Part shown: positions 55,921 through 64,000 of the stretch, piece after piece
How positions within the stretch are numbered: position 1 is the stretch's first letter
Layout of the letters: every line of letters starts with the position of its first letter
Source: Allomuricauda sp.
GTDB taxonomy: Bacteria > Bacteroidota > Bacteroidia > Flavobacteriales > Flavobacteriaceae
Length of the DNA stretch: 64,000 bases
Assembly: GCF_002699205.1 (NCBI RefSeq)
Contig: NZ_PABT01000034.1
Span: 1-64,000 of the forward strand
Reading direction: 5' to 3'
Position numbers and translations under genes: made by a program
The notes under the pieces: model-generated
Told to the model about the DNA's origin: nothing
The model's database searches: none
Seen by the model: the letters and a program-made list of their open reading frames with translations, nothing else

Positions 55921-56672
55921 TGAACGCAATAGTAATTGATGACGAAGAAAAGGCAAGAAACCTCCTGTCCCATTTAATTCGGGAGAATTGTCCACAGATT
56001 CAAAAATTGGATTTGGCAAAGGATTTGGAAGAGGGCGTAGCACTAATAAAGAAAGAACGGCCGCAGCTGGTGTTTTTGGATATTGAGATGCCAAAAGCGT
56101 CGGGATTGGAACTATTGGAGCACTTTACAGAACCTGTGGATTTTCAGATAATATTCACCACGGCCTACAGTTCTTATGCCGTTGATGCCTTTAAGCTGAA
56201 CGCCATAGACTATCTTTTAAAACCAATCGATACCGATGAGCTTAAAATTGCGGTTGAAAAAGCGGAAGCATTGGCCAATAGTGAGGCTATACATTCCAAG
56301 ATCGAACACTTACGGACATCCTTGAAGATGATCAGTCTTAACAAAATAGCCCTGGAAGTGCCCAAGGGCATCCTTTTTGTTTCGTACAACGATATTCTCT
56401 ATTTTGAAGCAGATGGAATGTACACCACTGTGTATATGAACAAGGAAAACAATAAGACCATTTGCAAGCCACTTAAATTTTTTGTGGGGCAATTGACAGA
56501 CAACAACTTGTTTTTTAAATGCCACAGATCTTATTTGATCAACTTAAAATATGTAGAGGAACTAATTCGTGAGGACGGTGATTTTTTGCTTATGGGGAAC
56601 AAGAAAAGGATCCCTATATCCAAAAGTAAAAAGGATGAGTTCATAAGTGTAGTGAAAGAAACATTTTGGTAA
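55917..56672 (+). CDS. LytTR-family response regulator
   Basis: This 251-aa regulator has a receiver domain (about 1-120) with acidic pocket DDE (8-10) and phospho-acceptor D55 in VFLDIEMP, plus a LytTR DNA-binding domain (about 145-248). The latter is recognisable from ILFVSYNDILYFEADGMYTT and FFKCHRSYLINLKYVEELIR. It should be phosphorylated by the overlapping upstream kinase (ATGA overlap) and bind promoter direct repeats. Surface and biofilm genes are frequent LytTR targets, which fits the preceding adhesins, though no target site has been identified in this window. A bidirectional terminator follows. Confidence 0.92.
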   Translation: MMNAIVIDDEEKARNLLSHLIRENCPQIQKLDLAKDLEEGVALIKKERPQLVFLDIEMPKASGLELLEHFTEPVDFQIIFTTAYSSYAVDAFKLNAIDYLLKPIDTDELKIAVEKAEALANSEAIHSKIEHLRTSLKMISLNKIALEVPKGILFVSYNDILYFEADGMYTTVYMNKENNKTICKPLKFFVGQLTDNNLFFKCHRSYLINLKYVEELIREDGDFLLMGNKKRIPISKSKKDEFISVVKETFW

Positions 56673-56674
56673 TA

Positions 56675-56704
56675 AAAAAAGCGACCCTTGGCGATCGCTT
56701 TTTT
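56675..56704. terminator. Bidirectional terminator between convergent genes
   Basis: AAAAAAGCGA / TCGCTTTTTT (56675-56684 and 56695-56704) with a 10-nt loop. A and T runs on either side allow use by both the response-regulator gene and the convergent minus-strand gene ending at 56724. Confidence 0.85.
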
Positions 56705-56723
56705 GTGATTAAGATTGTGGGTC

Positions 56724-57902
56724 TTAGCTCTTGTATTTTAAAGCCTCTTCCTTTTTTACATAGTAAATGCGCTGATCGTTCATAAGCATATAGCTTTTGC
56801 CATAGCTACTGCCATTGTATTTTTGACCGATAAAAAAACCTTCTCGCTTGTAGTTCCCTTCGGGCGTTTTCATTACGGTGATCAACTTAAGTTCCCTTCG
56901 CAGGGGCACACCGGTTAGGGCATGTGTAATTATGTTCCAGTCATTGGATTGTATATAGGCATAAATGGGCTGTTCTTTCCACTTGTAGTACGCGGCTCTT
57001 TCCTTTATTAAACGAAGACCATCTGCTTCCAAGCTGGTATTTTTCATACCTCTGGCAGGTAGTGCAGGAGCATTGGCCAAACTTTGCTCTTCCAAGTGCA
57101 TTTGTAGCATATCAAAAACCTCAACACTACGTTTTTTTACGTATTCTGGGGTTTGCAGCAAATCCTGAAGATGCGCTAAGTCCCTTCCTATTAACAAGTA
57201 CTGGTCGTTGCCAATCCATTCGTTGCCATATTTTTGCCCTTTGATCGGTACAACGGGGGGCGCAACAATAAGTACGTCTTTTTCAATAGCGTAGGCACGC
57301 TTCATTTTCATGGCTTCGGGGCCCGCAAAATTTGCAAATTCTATAATAAAGGTACCTCGATCCACCAGCTCTTTATATTCTTCCAAGATTACAAAATGGT
57401 TCTTGGCCTCATCGGACAAGTGAATGGTTCCATTGTAGGCCTTAGGGTCATATTCCAAGGAAAACCCACTATAGGCAAACAAGGGAAATTCAGCAAAATG
57501 ACTGCCCACTTGATCTAGCATTACACTGGATAGATAGTAGGTGCCGGATAAGCCTTTTTCATCGGTATAATCCTTTTTATAAAGTGGCCAGGCCTTGACC
57601 TTATTTCTGTTGTGCATAAACACGTATGGTTCTGTAATCTCATAAAGGTTGACCATTTCTTCCTTTTCTTCGGTATGGGAAGCAGGTTCATCGGTAGTAG
57701 TTGTTTCCGGTGTGTTTTGATTTGACATACCGCTTACTGGTTTGGCAGGTGTAGCTGTTTCGGACTCTTCCTCTTCCTTTCCGTCCAAAGTCTTGTTAAG
57801 TTCCTTTTTGGCAGCTTTCTTGAGCTTTTTCATAAATTGGGCTTCGGTGGATTGAATCCCGAATACCATTCCTGTAAGTAGCAGCACATAAATTCTTTTC
57901 AT
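56724..57902 (-). CDS. Secreted protein of unknown function
   Basis: This 392-aa exported protein has a signal peptide (1-22, ending STEAQ), a lysine- and glutamate-rich linker with a low-complexity stretch (about 25-85), and a folded domain from about 90 to the end with no family I can name. Segments such as PYVFMHNRNKVKAWPLYKK and a C-terminal YGKSYMLMNDQRIYYVKKEE look globular. It is transcribed toward the response regulator and shares a terminator with it. No enzyme motif is visible. Conserved hypothetical in Flavobacteriaceae is the safest label. Confidence 0.6.
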   Translation of the reverse strand: MKRIYVLLLTGMVFGIQSTEAQFMKKLKKAAKKELNKTLDGKEEEESETATPAKPVSGMSNQNTPETTTTDEPASHTEEKEEMVNLYEITEPYVFMHNRNKVKAWPLYKKDYTDEKGLSGTYYLSSVMLDQVGSHFAEFPLFAYSGFSLEYDPKAYNGTIHLSDEAKNHFVILEEYKELVDRGTFIIEFANFAGPEAMKMKRAYAIEKDVLIVAPPVVPIKGQKYGNEWIGNDQYLLIGRDLAHLQDLLQTPEYVKKRSVEVFDMLQMHLEEQSLANAPALPARGMKNTSLEADGLRLIKERAAYYKWKEQPIYAYIQSNDWNIITHALTGVPLRRELKLITVMKTPEGNYKREGFFIGQKYNGSSYGKSYMLMNDQRIYYVKKEEALKYKS

Positions 57903-58070
57903 TTTGTTGTAGGTTTATTTTCACCACAAAGTAGGGTTCAAAACAGCACTTATTTCCACGATATTTTCTTAAAGCACCATTTTTTCTTCTAAGCAAAAAT
58001 TGACGATATCATTCAGAAGAAAAATCCATCCATTCAAAAAAAATAACGCTGAGCTCCCATGGGGTCATTC

Positions 58071-58078
58071 TAGTTTTG
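58071..58078 (+). promoter_or_regulatory. -7 box upstream of the cadherin-like lipoprotein gene
   Basis: TAGTTTTG matches TAnnTTTG, 32 bp before the ATG at 58111. No clear TTG lies at the -33 distance. Confidence 0.35.
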
Positions 58079-58110
58079 TGCCTTTAAACCTTAATTAAAT
58101 CAAATTAAAA

Positions 58111-59772
58111 ATGAAGTACACCAATCTTACATTTATCTATGCGTTGGCAGTAGGGTCGTTATTTGTTTCTTGTTCCGATGATGGTGAGGATACCGATAAC
58201 CCGATACCTGAGGCGACCATTGAAATTACCGCACAAGACGTTACCATAACCATGGATGAAGTAACCCAAATTGAAGACGGTGAATCTTTGGAACTTTCGT
58301 TGGCATCATTGGCCGACTATATCACTGTTGAGGGCGCGGAAGGAGTTGAACCTGAATTCTCGATCAAATCGCAATCGGTTGATGGAGCCTTTGCCATAGA
58401 AGGGAACAACCTGATCCTAAACGATAAATCCATTCTGGATTTTGAGACCAATCCCGAGTTTACTGCTGTTGTAACGGTGGCAGTTGGGGATGAATCCAAA
58501 GATTTAAACGTTACTCTTACCTTAAACGATGTCCATGAGGCTACATGGAGCATTGGGCCTATTGAGGTCGGCATGTACGAAAACCCAGAAAACAACGAAC
58601 AATTATTGATCGTGGCCATATCAAATTATAATCCTGAGTTGGATGGGGAAGTCACGGTAACTTTAAGCGAACAAAGTCCGGCCAATGCTTTGCGCATGGA
58701 TGGAAAGGCTTTACTGGTAAACGATGCCAGTCTTTTTGATTTTGAGACGAACCCTACTATTACGGCCAAGTTTACGGTTACTGATGCCAACGGGAGAACT
58801 CAAGAAAATGTGATCACCATTTCTTTGATAGATGTGGCAGAGACCAGTTGGACGGCAGAAAATACAACCTTTACCATAGACGAACACCCAAATAGTGGTA
58901 CCGTGATCGGCAATATTGCTCCTGTATTGACCGACTCCAACATTGTACTAAGTTATTCCATTTCACAAATTACACCAGATTTATTGTTGATAGATACTAA
59001 CGGAGATGTAATTGTGAACCATGGTTATTTAATGGATTTTGAAACAGGTGACAAGACAGCTACGGTTACTATTACGGATAATCAGGGCAACTCACAAGAA
59101 ATTACCATTGTTGTCCACCTAAACAATATACAAGAGCCGCAATGGGGCTTTAATGTTACTTCGCAAGGCAATATTACCGTGAACGAAAACCTACCCAATG
59201 GAAATACTCTAGCTATTTTTTCGCAATACATCGTTGACTACAGAGAAGGCGTACATGGCACCTTAAGCTATTCGCTTGCCAATGAATCTGTGCCCGGGGC
59301 ATTAGGTGTTACAGGGCAGGGATTTTTACAGGTTAATGATGCATCAGCATTTGATTATGAAACCAATCCAACGATTACTGCTACCTTAAAAGCTACGGAT
59401 CAAAGGGGTACGACCAATAGTGTTCCCGTTACCATTACTTTAAACGATTTGGGAGAACTTACCTTAAATGATATATCCGTATTTGTTTCATCCAGCAGTA
59501 GTCCAGGTGATGTGGCATTTACACCGTCTGTATATTTGGATGGGGTTAGAATCGCCAATACTGATTTGGCCAGCGATTATGTAGTGACTTTTAGTGACTA
59601 TAAGATAAACGGACAGAATACGGCAAGTTCTATTTTGGAACTTAATAATTCTGGGCAAGTCACGCTGTTGAATGTTTTGGGATCCCAAGATAATTTTACG
59701 GCAATTATGACCGTTACCAATGCACAGGACCAAAACATTACCGTTTCTGCCAATGTATTAGTTCGTTTCTAA
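58111..59772 (+). CDS. Cadherin-like repeat surface lipoprotein
   Basis: The 553-aa lipoprotein has a lipobox at C21 (GSLFVSC), followed by an acidic SDDGEDTDNPI spacer. Four cadherin-like beta repeats of about 105 residues follow, each marked by DFETNP or a close variant (LDFETNPEFTA, FDFETNPTITA, MDFETGDKTA, FDYETNPTITA) and an ITLNDV-like end. A last domain of about 100 residues differs. Acidic spacing residues suggest calcium binding and surface adhesion. A strong terminator follows. It is a stand-alone gene with its own predicted -7 box. A role in cell-cell or surface attachment is inferred from the repeats only. Confidence 0.82.
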   Translation: MKYTNLTFIYALAVGSLFVSCSDDGEDTDNPIPEATIEITAQDVTITMDEVTQIEDGESLELSLASLADYITVEGAEGVEPEFSIKSQSVDGAFAIEGNNLILNDKSILDFETNPEFTAVVTVAVGDESKDLNVTLTLNDVHEATWSIGPIEVGMYENPENNEQLLIVAISNYNPELDGEVTVTLSEQSPANALRMDGKALLVNDASLFDFETNPTITAKFTVTDANGRTQENVITISLIDVAETSWTAENTTFTIDEHPNSGTVIGNIAPVLTDSNIVLSYSISQITPDLLLIDTNGDVIVNHGYLMDFETGDKTATVTITDNQGNSQEITIVVHLNNIQEPQWGFNVTSQGNITVNENLPNGNTLAIFSQYIVDYREGVHGTLSYSLANESVPGALGVTGQGFLQVNDASAFDYETNPTITATLKATDQRGTTNSVPVTITLNDLGELTLNDISVFVSSSSSPGDVAFTPSVYLDGVRIANTDLASDYVVTFSDYKINGQNTASSILELNNSGQVTLLNVLGSQDNFTAIMTVTNAQDQNITVSANVLVRF

Positions 59773-59795
59773 GTTTTCCATTGCAGAAATAATAC

Positions 59796-59830
59796 AAAAG
59801 CCCAAACTTTAGATATAAGTTTGGGCTTTT
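59796..59830. terminator. Terminator after the cadherin-like gene
   Basis: A perfect 14-bp stem AAAAGCCCAAACTT / AAGTTTGGGCTTTT with a 7-nt loop, 23 bp after the stop. The A and T flanks allow use in both directions. Confidence 0.88.
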
Positions 59831-59835
59831 CCTTG

Positions 59836-60395
59836 TTATTGCCCTTTATTAGTGTTGAAGGATATCCGCATTTGTTCGGTATCCCAATGCCCGTCGTTAC
59901 CCATAATCCCTCTTTTAAGGTCGTCCTCCAGGACTTTTTCCTGTTGCGCCATGGATGCCCTGGATTGGAAAATATATTGCTTATCGATTTTGGGCATTTG
60001 TGATTGGCGTTTTAGCAGTTCTACATCCATTTTGATGAAATTCTGGGTCTGCCTGAACAAAGTATTTTTCTAAAACCTAATTGGCTCAGAACATCGCTGG
60101 CCATCTTTACCAGGGTGTCCAAGGATTCACGATATGTATATTACATCCCGAGGTTCAATAACTTAAAGGTGTCGTAGTTCTTGATCCTAACGATTGATTG
60201 TACATTAGGGTGTTTGTGCTTTACCAGCTCCACCAGTTTTAACCTGGTGTCCGGGTTGTCTAGGGCACTTATTAACATATCGGCATGTCCGATTCCGGCA
60301 GAATCCAATAGGTCGATGCGTGTTGCGACTCCATAATAGACCTCAAACCCCATTCTTCTTAGAAAATCGACCCTGTTCGAAAAATAGTGGCACGA
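59836..60395 (-). pseudogene. Decayed C-terminal fragment of a KefB/KefC-type potassium-efflux antiporter
   Basis: Read on the minus strand, the fragment begins with the RCK/TrkA-N phrase NRVDFLRRMGFEVYYG at about 60380. It continues through TRIDLLDSAG, ALDNPDTRLKLVELVKHKHP and a LLNLGM end, exactly the cytosolic nucleotide-binding domain of KefC-like antiporters. A TAA at 60141-60143 interrupts it. After the stop the same frame continues YTYRESLDTLVKMASDVLSQ, and near 60070 a frameshift moves to FRQTQNFIKMDVELLKRQ. The membrane half is absent. The normal GDATR is GVATR, a further sign of decay. Usual KefC proteins are ~600 aa. It cannot be functional. Confidence 0.85.
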
Positions 60396-60665
60396 AAGTG
60401 TTTCTCTATCAAAAACGCCTTGTTTGATCGTGTTGCCCTGGAATGTGATTTTTGTTATTTGACGACCGTATTTCAAATTATAGAATTTCAAGGGTATTTC
60501 CATTTCGCCCTGGTTTACTTTAGCGGTCATTTTCATTCCTTGAATGCTTTTCCAAGCATCAAGCCCTTCGGTATTCTCAAAATAGTTTTCCAATATTTCA
60601 TCGGCAGTTTGCGCCTGTGGTGGCATAGTCAAATCAAAAAAATTAGTGCAATGGTGATTTTTTAG
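60396..60665 (-). pseudogene. Truncated LolA-like (outer-membrane lipoprotein-sorting) gene fragment
   Basis: The minus-strand sequence encodes AQTADEILENYFENTEGLDA and IQGMKMTAKVNQGEMEIPLK, the N-terminal part of a Bacteroidota outer-membrane lipoprotein-sorting protein (COG2834 type). The signal peptide is in two frames (ITIALIFLI upstream, LTMPPQAQ in frame), showing a frameshift and loss of the ATG. At DRETL (about 60395) homology ends and runs directly into the KefC-type fragment in the same frame. The result is a 163-codon open frame that looks like one gene but is a deletion chimera. Confidence 0.75.
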
Positions 60666-60953
60666 TGTTATTTATTTTTAAGTTTTAATGTTTGATAACC
60701 AGAAGTATTAAAGGGTGGGTAAATGGTCACATCATTGGGGAGAACTTTTTATAAAAAAATAACAAACCCTATAATTTACCACTACTATTGTTCGCTATGG
60801 TTTTTTAAAAGGCTTGTGAGTTGTTCTTTCTATCAAACAAAGGGTTTGGTCTTTAATGTTTAACGGAAAATGATCGGAATTCTACCAGTGATCATTTCAG
60901 ATTGACTAGGTATTTAGTAAATTTGGGATTCAACCAAACTATTCAACTGACTC
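60666..60953. other. Intergenic region with -7 box before the propeller gene
   Basis: No gene is visible. TAAATTTG at 60918-60925 matches the Bacteroidota -7 box and would start RNA near 60932, 22 bp before the ATG at 60954. A convincing -33 TTG at the right spacing is lacking. Confidence 0.4.
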
Positions 60954-63900
60954 ATGGGCTTAAAGCAACGTTCATTTTACTTTCTTTTTTCTTTTTTATT
61001 GAGCTGTGCGACCTTTGCACAGGATTTTGAAACCCTACAATACCGGACCATTGGCCCTTCTAGGGGAGGCCGTGTAACAACGGTGACCGGAACACCTATG
61101 CAACCGGGAACCTTTTATTTTGGCGCATCCGGTGGCGGTGTGTGGAAAACAGAGGATTACGGAACCACATGGCACAATGTTTCCGATGGCTATTTTAAAA
61201 CCCCGTCCATTGGTGCCATAGAAGTGGCGGCAAACGATCCCAATATTGTTTATGTGGGCACAGGATCCGATGGCATCCGAAGTAATATTATCTCAGGTAA
61301 AGGGGTGTACAAATCCATAGATGGCGGAAAAACTTGGGAACATATCGGATTGGAAAATGCAGGCCAGATCGGTGCAGTGGAAATAGACCCGACCAATAAC
61401 AACATCGTTTGGGTGGCGGCCATAGGAAATGCCTTCAAACCCAATAGTGAACGAGGCATTTTTAAAACTATCGATGGTGGAAAAACTTGGGAAAAAGTCT
61501 TGTATATTTCCGATGAAACAGGATTTGCCGACCTGGAACTACTCCCAGGCAATCCGAATATTGTGTATGCAGCCGCATGGAAAGCACGCAGGACACCTTG
61601 GACCATAGATTCAGGTGGAAAAAATAGCGAAGGCGGCATTTATAAATCCGTAAATGGTGGAAAGGACTGGGAAAAGTTGGAAAACGGCCTGCCCAAAGGA
61701 TTGATCGGTAAAATTGATTTGGCCGTGTCCCAAGTAGATTCAAGAATACTGTATGCCGTGATTGAAGCCCCAGGAAAAGATAGGGGGCTCTATAAATCCG
61801 TAGACCAGGGAAAATCGTTTACCCATGTCTCTGACGATATAAGGTTGGTGAACAGACCATTTTATTATACCAATATCGAATTGGACCCTACCAATCCCGA
61901 TATTGTTTATTCCAATGCCAACCCATTGATCAAATCCACTGACGGTGGTAAAACTTGGACGCGAATGAGTGTTCCGCATGGGGACAACCATGATATTTGG
62001 CTCAACCCAAATAATCCGGATCTATTGATTCAATGTAATGATGGTGGTGCCAATGTTTCCCATAACGGTGGTAAAACATGGTCCACTCAATACAATCAGC
62101 CCACGGCGGAAATCTATCAGGTTGCGGTGGATGACCAATATCCATACTGGGTATATGGAGCCCAGCAAGACAACACTACGATTGCCATTCCAAGTATGGC
62201 CCCTAAGGCCACAACAACGCCCAACGAAAGTATCATGATGAATGTTGGTGGCTGCGAGACAGGACCGGCGATTCCAATGCCGGGCAATCACTATATCGTG
62301 TACAACAATTGCAAAGGCCGTTTTAGTGTTTACAGTAAAAAAACAGGGCAAAGTCGGGAATACTCTATCGGCGCATCCAATATTTATGGACATAATCCGA
62401 AGGATTTAAAATACAGATTTCAGCGGGTGGCACCCATTCATGTTTCCCCGTTTGACCCAGAAGTGGTGTACATGGGATCACAATACCTGCACAGAACAAG
62501 TAATGGAGGCAAGAACTGGGAGATTATTTCACCGGACCTCACCGCGAACGAGTCGGACAAACAGGTTATCTCAGGGCAGCCCATCACCCGTGACATAACG
62601 GGAGAAGAGTATTACAGCACACTATATTCCATCAGGGAATCCAAGATCAGTAAAGGGTTGATTTGGACAGGATCAAACGATGGAGTGGTATCGATCACCA
62701 GAGATGGTGGGAAAACATGGAAAAACGTAACGCCCAAAAGATTGCCCAAGGGAGGAAGGGTAGAATCCATTGAACCATCACAGTTTGACCCCGCCAAGGC
62801 ATACATAGCAGTCGATCGTCATTTATTGGGCGATACTACGCCATATCTCTACAAAACAGAAGATTATGGTGAAAGCTGGGAATTGATAAGTACAGGGTCC
62901 AATGGAATCCCATCAGATTATACCACAAGGGTTCTTCGAGAGGATTCCGTTCGGGAAGGTCTTTTGTATGCCGGTACGGAATACGGAATGTTCGTTTCGT
63001 TTGATGATGGTGGAACCTGGAAGGAGTTCCAACAGAATCTTCCTGTAACCCCAATCACGGATATTACCTTGTTCCGAGGAGACTTGATCTTGAGTACCAT
63101 GGGGCGTGGTTTTTGGATTTTGGACCAAGTGACGGTTCTTCAAGATGAGAAGATTACCCAACTTGGGGATACCCCTGTCCTCTTTACCCCAGATGACACA
63201 TACAGGTATAGAACTCCACGAGGGAGGGGAGGATTTCCTAATTACCCATCCACAAGTGTGATAATCGATTATTACTTGCCATCCGACATAAAAGAGGGCG
63301 TTAGCCTTCAGATTATGGACGCTCAAGGTAAGGAGGTCGCAACTATTGTGAGCGACTCTACCAAGTTGAAATCCACTACGGAAGAAGTGGAGGATATGAG
63401 CCTTAGCATGACCTTTGTTTATATGGATGAAAAATTGGAGACCAAAAAAGGGTTGAATCGATTTAGGTGGAACATGCTGCAAAAAGGAGCTTGGGCAAAG
63501 AACAAAAGAAGAAGGTACCAAAATGGTCCAATGGTCTTACCCGGAAAATATACGGCAAAACTGACCGTTGGCAACCAATCGTTTGAGAAATCTTTCGAAA
63601 TCCTTGCGGACCCTAGGCTGGAAGAAGAGGGAGTTTCCCTGTCAGATATGAAAGAGCAACAAGAACTACAGTTCAAAGTAATCGATCTATTGTCAGAAGC
63701 AAGGAAACTTCAGGACAAAGTTGAGAACAAAATCAAGGAACTTGAAAAGAACAAGGCTGGTGAAGCTGCCTTGAAACCTTATAAGGATGCTTTGAAACAA
63801 CTCAAAAATGATGAAGGAGCCTATCCGCAGATTGTTATGGTGGCACAGATATCGTATTTGTACTATATCCTAAGTGGTGCTGACAAACAACCCGGACAGG

Positions 63901-63968
63901 AAGAAAAGGACCGTTATCAAGAGCTGTTGACCCAGTTCAACGAGCTTAAGCAAAAGGTTGCTCTTTAA
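60954..63968 (+). CDS. Exported Asp-box (BNR/VPS10-sortilin-like) propeller protein
   Basis: The 1004-aa protein has a signal peptide (1-22, ending CATFA). It then has a long beta-propeller region (about 25-710) with repeated Asp-box motifs: SIDGGKTW, TIDGGKTW, STDGGKTW, SHNGGKTW and TRDGGKTW, plus VYVGTGSDG-type strands. The N-terminal YRTIGPSRGGRV and CNDGGANVSHNGG are typical of the Bacteroidota 'glycosyl hydrolase/VPS10' annotation group, for which catalytic activity is not established. The last ~300 residues hold a beta domain and a charged coiled-coil-like tail (LQDKVENKIKELEKNKAG). The gene is complete and ends 32 bp before the window edge. I would not call it a glycosidase on this evidence. 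Confidence 0.85.
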   Translation: MGLKQRSFYFLFSFLLSCATFAQDFETLQYRTIGPSRGGRVTTVTGTPMQPGTFYFGASGGGVWKTEDYGTTWHNVSDGYFKTPSIGAIEVAANDPNIVYVGTGSDGIRSNIISGKGVYKSIDGGKTWEHIGLENAGQIGAVEIDPTNNNIVWVAAIGNAFKPNSERGIFKTIDGGKTWEKVLYISDETGFADLELLPGNPNIVYAAAWKARRTPWTIDSGGKNSEGGIYKSVNGGKDWEKLENGLPKGLIGKIDLAVSQVDSRILYAVIEAPGKDRGLYKSVDQGKSFTHVSDDIRLVNRPFYYTNIELDPTNPDIVYSNANPLIKSTDGGKTWTRMSVPHGDNHDIWLNPNNPDLLIQCNDGGANVSHNGGKTWSTQYNQPTAEIYQVAVDDQYPYWVYGAQQDNTTIAIPSMAPKATTTPNESIMMNVGGCETGPAIPMPGNHYIVYNNCKGRFSVYSKKTGQSREYSIGASNIYGHNPKDLKYRFQRVAPIHVSPFDPEVVYMGSQYLHRTSNGGKNWEIISPDLTANESDKQVISGQPITRDITGEEYYSTLYSIRESKISKGLIWTGSNDGVVSITRDGGKTWKNVTPKRLPKGGRVESIEPSQFDPAKAYIAVDRHLLGDTTPYLYKTEDYGESWELISTGSNGIPSDYTTRVLREDSVREGLLYAGTEYGMFVSFDDGGTWKEFQQNLPVTPITDITLFRGDLILSTMGRGFWILDQVTVLQDEKITQLGDTPVLFTPDDTYRYRTPRGRGGFPNYPSTSVIIDYYLPSDIKEGVSLQIMDAQGKEVATIVSDSTKLKSTTEEVEDMSLSMTFVYMDEKLETKKGLNRFRWNMLQKGAWAKNKRRRYQNGPMVLPGKYTAKLTVGNQSFEKSFEILADPRLEEEGVSLSDMKEQQELQFKVIDLLSEARKLQDKVENKIKELEKNKAGEAALKPYKDALKQLKNDEGAYPQIVMVAQISYLYYILSGADKQPGQEEKDRYQELLTQFNELKQKVAL

Positions 63969-64000
63969 TATATAAAATCAAGGCCGTCTAAATTGAAGCA

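Noticed and set aside
60141..60632. Intact hypothetical gene
   Set aside because: Its two halves belong to unrelated families and downstream KefC-type sequence continues past the stop and in another frame.
60954..63968. Catalytic glycoside hydrolase
   Set aside because: Only Asp-box propeller repeats are visible; no catalytic residues of a known glycosidase family could be placed.

Overview
The window looks like a chromosome segment from a marine-type member of the Flavobacteriaceae (Bacteroidota). The evidence is two SusC/SusD pairs, three AraC regulators with a multi-pass membrane N-terminus, a type IX secretion (type B) C-terminal sorting domain on a giant adhesin, a LytS/LytTR two-component pair with a propeller/Y_Y_Y sensor, and several -7 boxes of the Bacteroidota form TAnnTTTG. 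The species cannot be named from the sequence alone. No rRNA, tRNA or CRISPR array was seen.

Region by region. (1) 1-8.9 kb is visibly AT-rich and looks like a defence island. The outer end of an IS21-like element (1-70) is followed by a minus-strand operon of an Xre regulator, a beta-class DNA methyltransferase and a fused nuclease-methyltransferase (type IIG-like). Divergent from it lies a 1481-aa protein with a sacsin-type GHKL ATPase at the N-terminus and a NO VEIN C-terminal (DUF3883) nuclease-like domain. (2) 9.3-18.7 kb is a cell-wall amino-sugar locus: a DeoR regulator, divergent SusC/SusD, a NamZ-type (DUF1343) muramidase, an SSS-family symporter and the MurNAc-6-phosphate etherase MurQ. 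It ends in a truncated KDPG aldolase remnant. Related ~90-bp non-coding sequences lie on both sides of this block. (3) 19.2-23.7 kb, minus strand, holds an SDR oxidoreductase with two inverted repeats upstream, then a secreted thioredoxin-fold protein, a TonB-dependent receptor with a CQNCGF plug motif and a small Cys/His-rich protein. This suggests metal or cofactor handling.

(4) 24.3-37.7 kb is a second SusC/SusD region: an AraC regulator, an amidohydrolase lipoprotein, an outer-membrane barrel, SusC with a SusD-like_2 lipoprotein, a second AraC regulator, and an exported ankyrin protein directly followed by a third AraC regulator. The non-coding stretches upstream of the first AraC gene and of susC share a ~105-bp repeat. 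(5) 38.2-56.7 kb is a surface adhesin locus: a ~4119-aa modular adhesin ending in a type IX sorting domain, a 701-aa paralogue of its N-terminal part without that domain, then an overlapping sensor kinase/LytTR regulator pair. (6) 56.7-64 kb has a secreted protein of unknown function, a cadherin-like repeat lipoprotein, a chimeric pseudogene made of a LolA-like fragment joined to a decayed KefC-type fragment, and a complete Asp-box (BNR/VPS10-like) propeller protein.

The most coherent biology is MurNAc scavenging in region 2 and the possible two-part anti-phage island in region 1. The most unusual architectures are the NO VEIN-like ATPase and the giant adhesin with its shortened neighbour. 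Coordinates were read by eye. Where I moved a start codon from the longest open frame, the entry says so.
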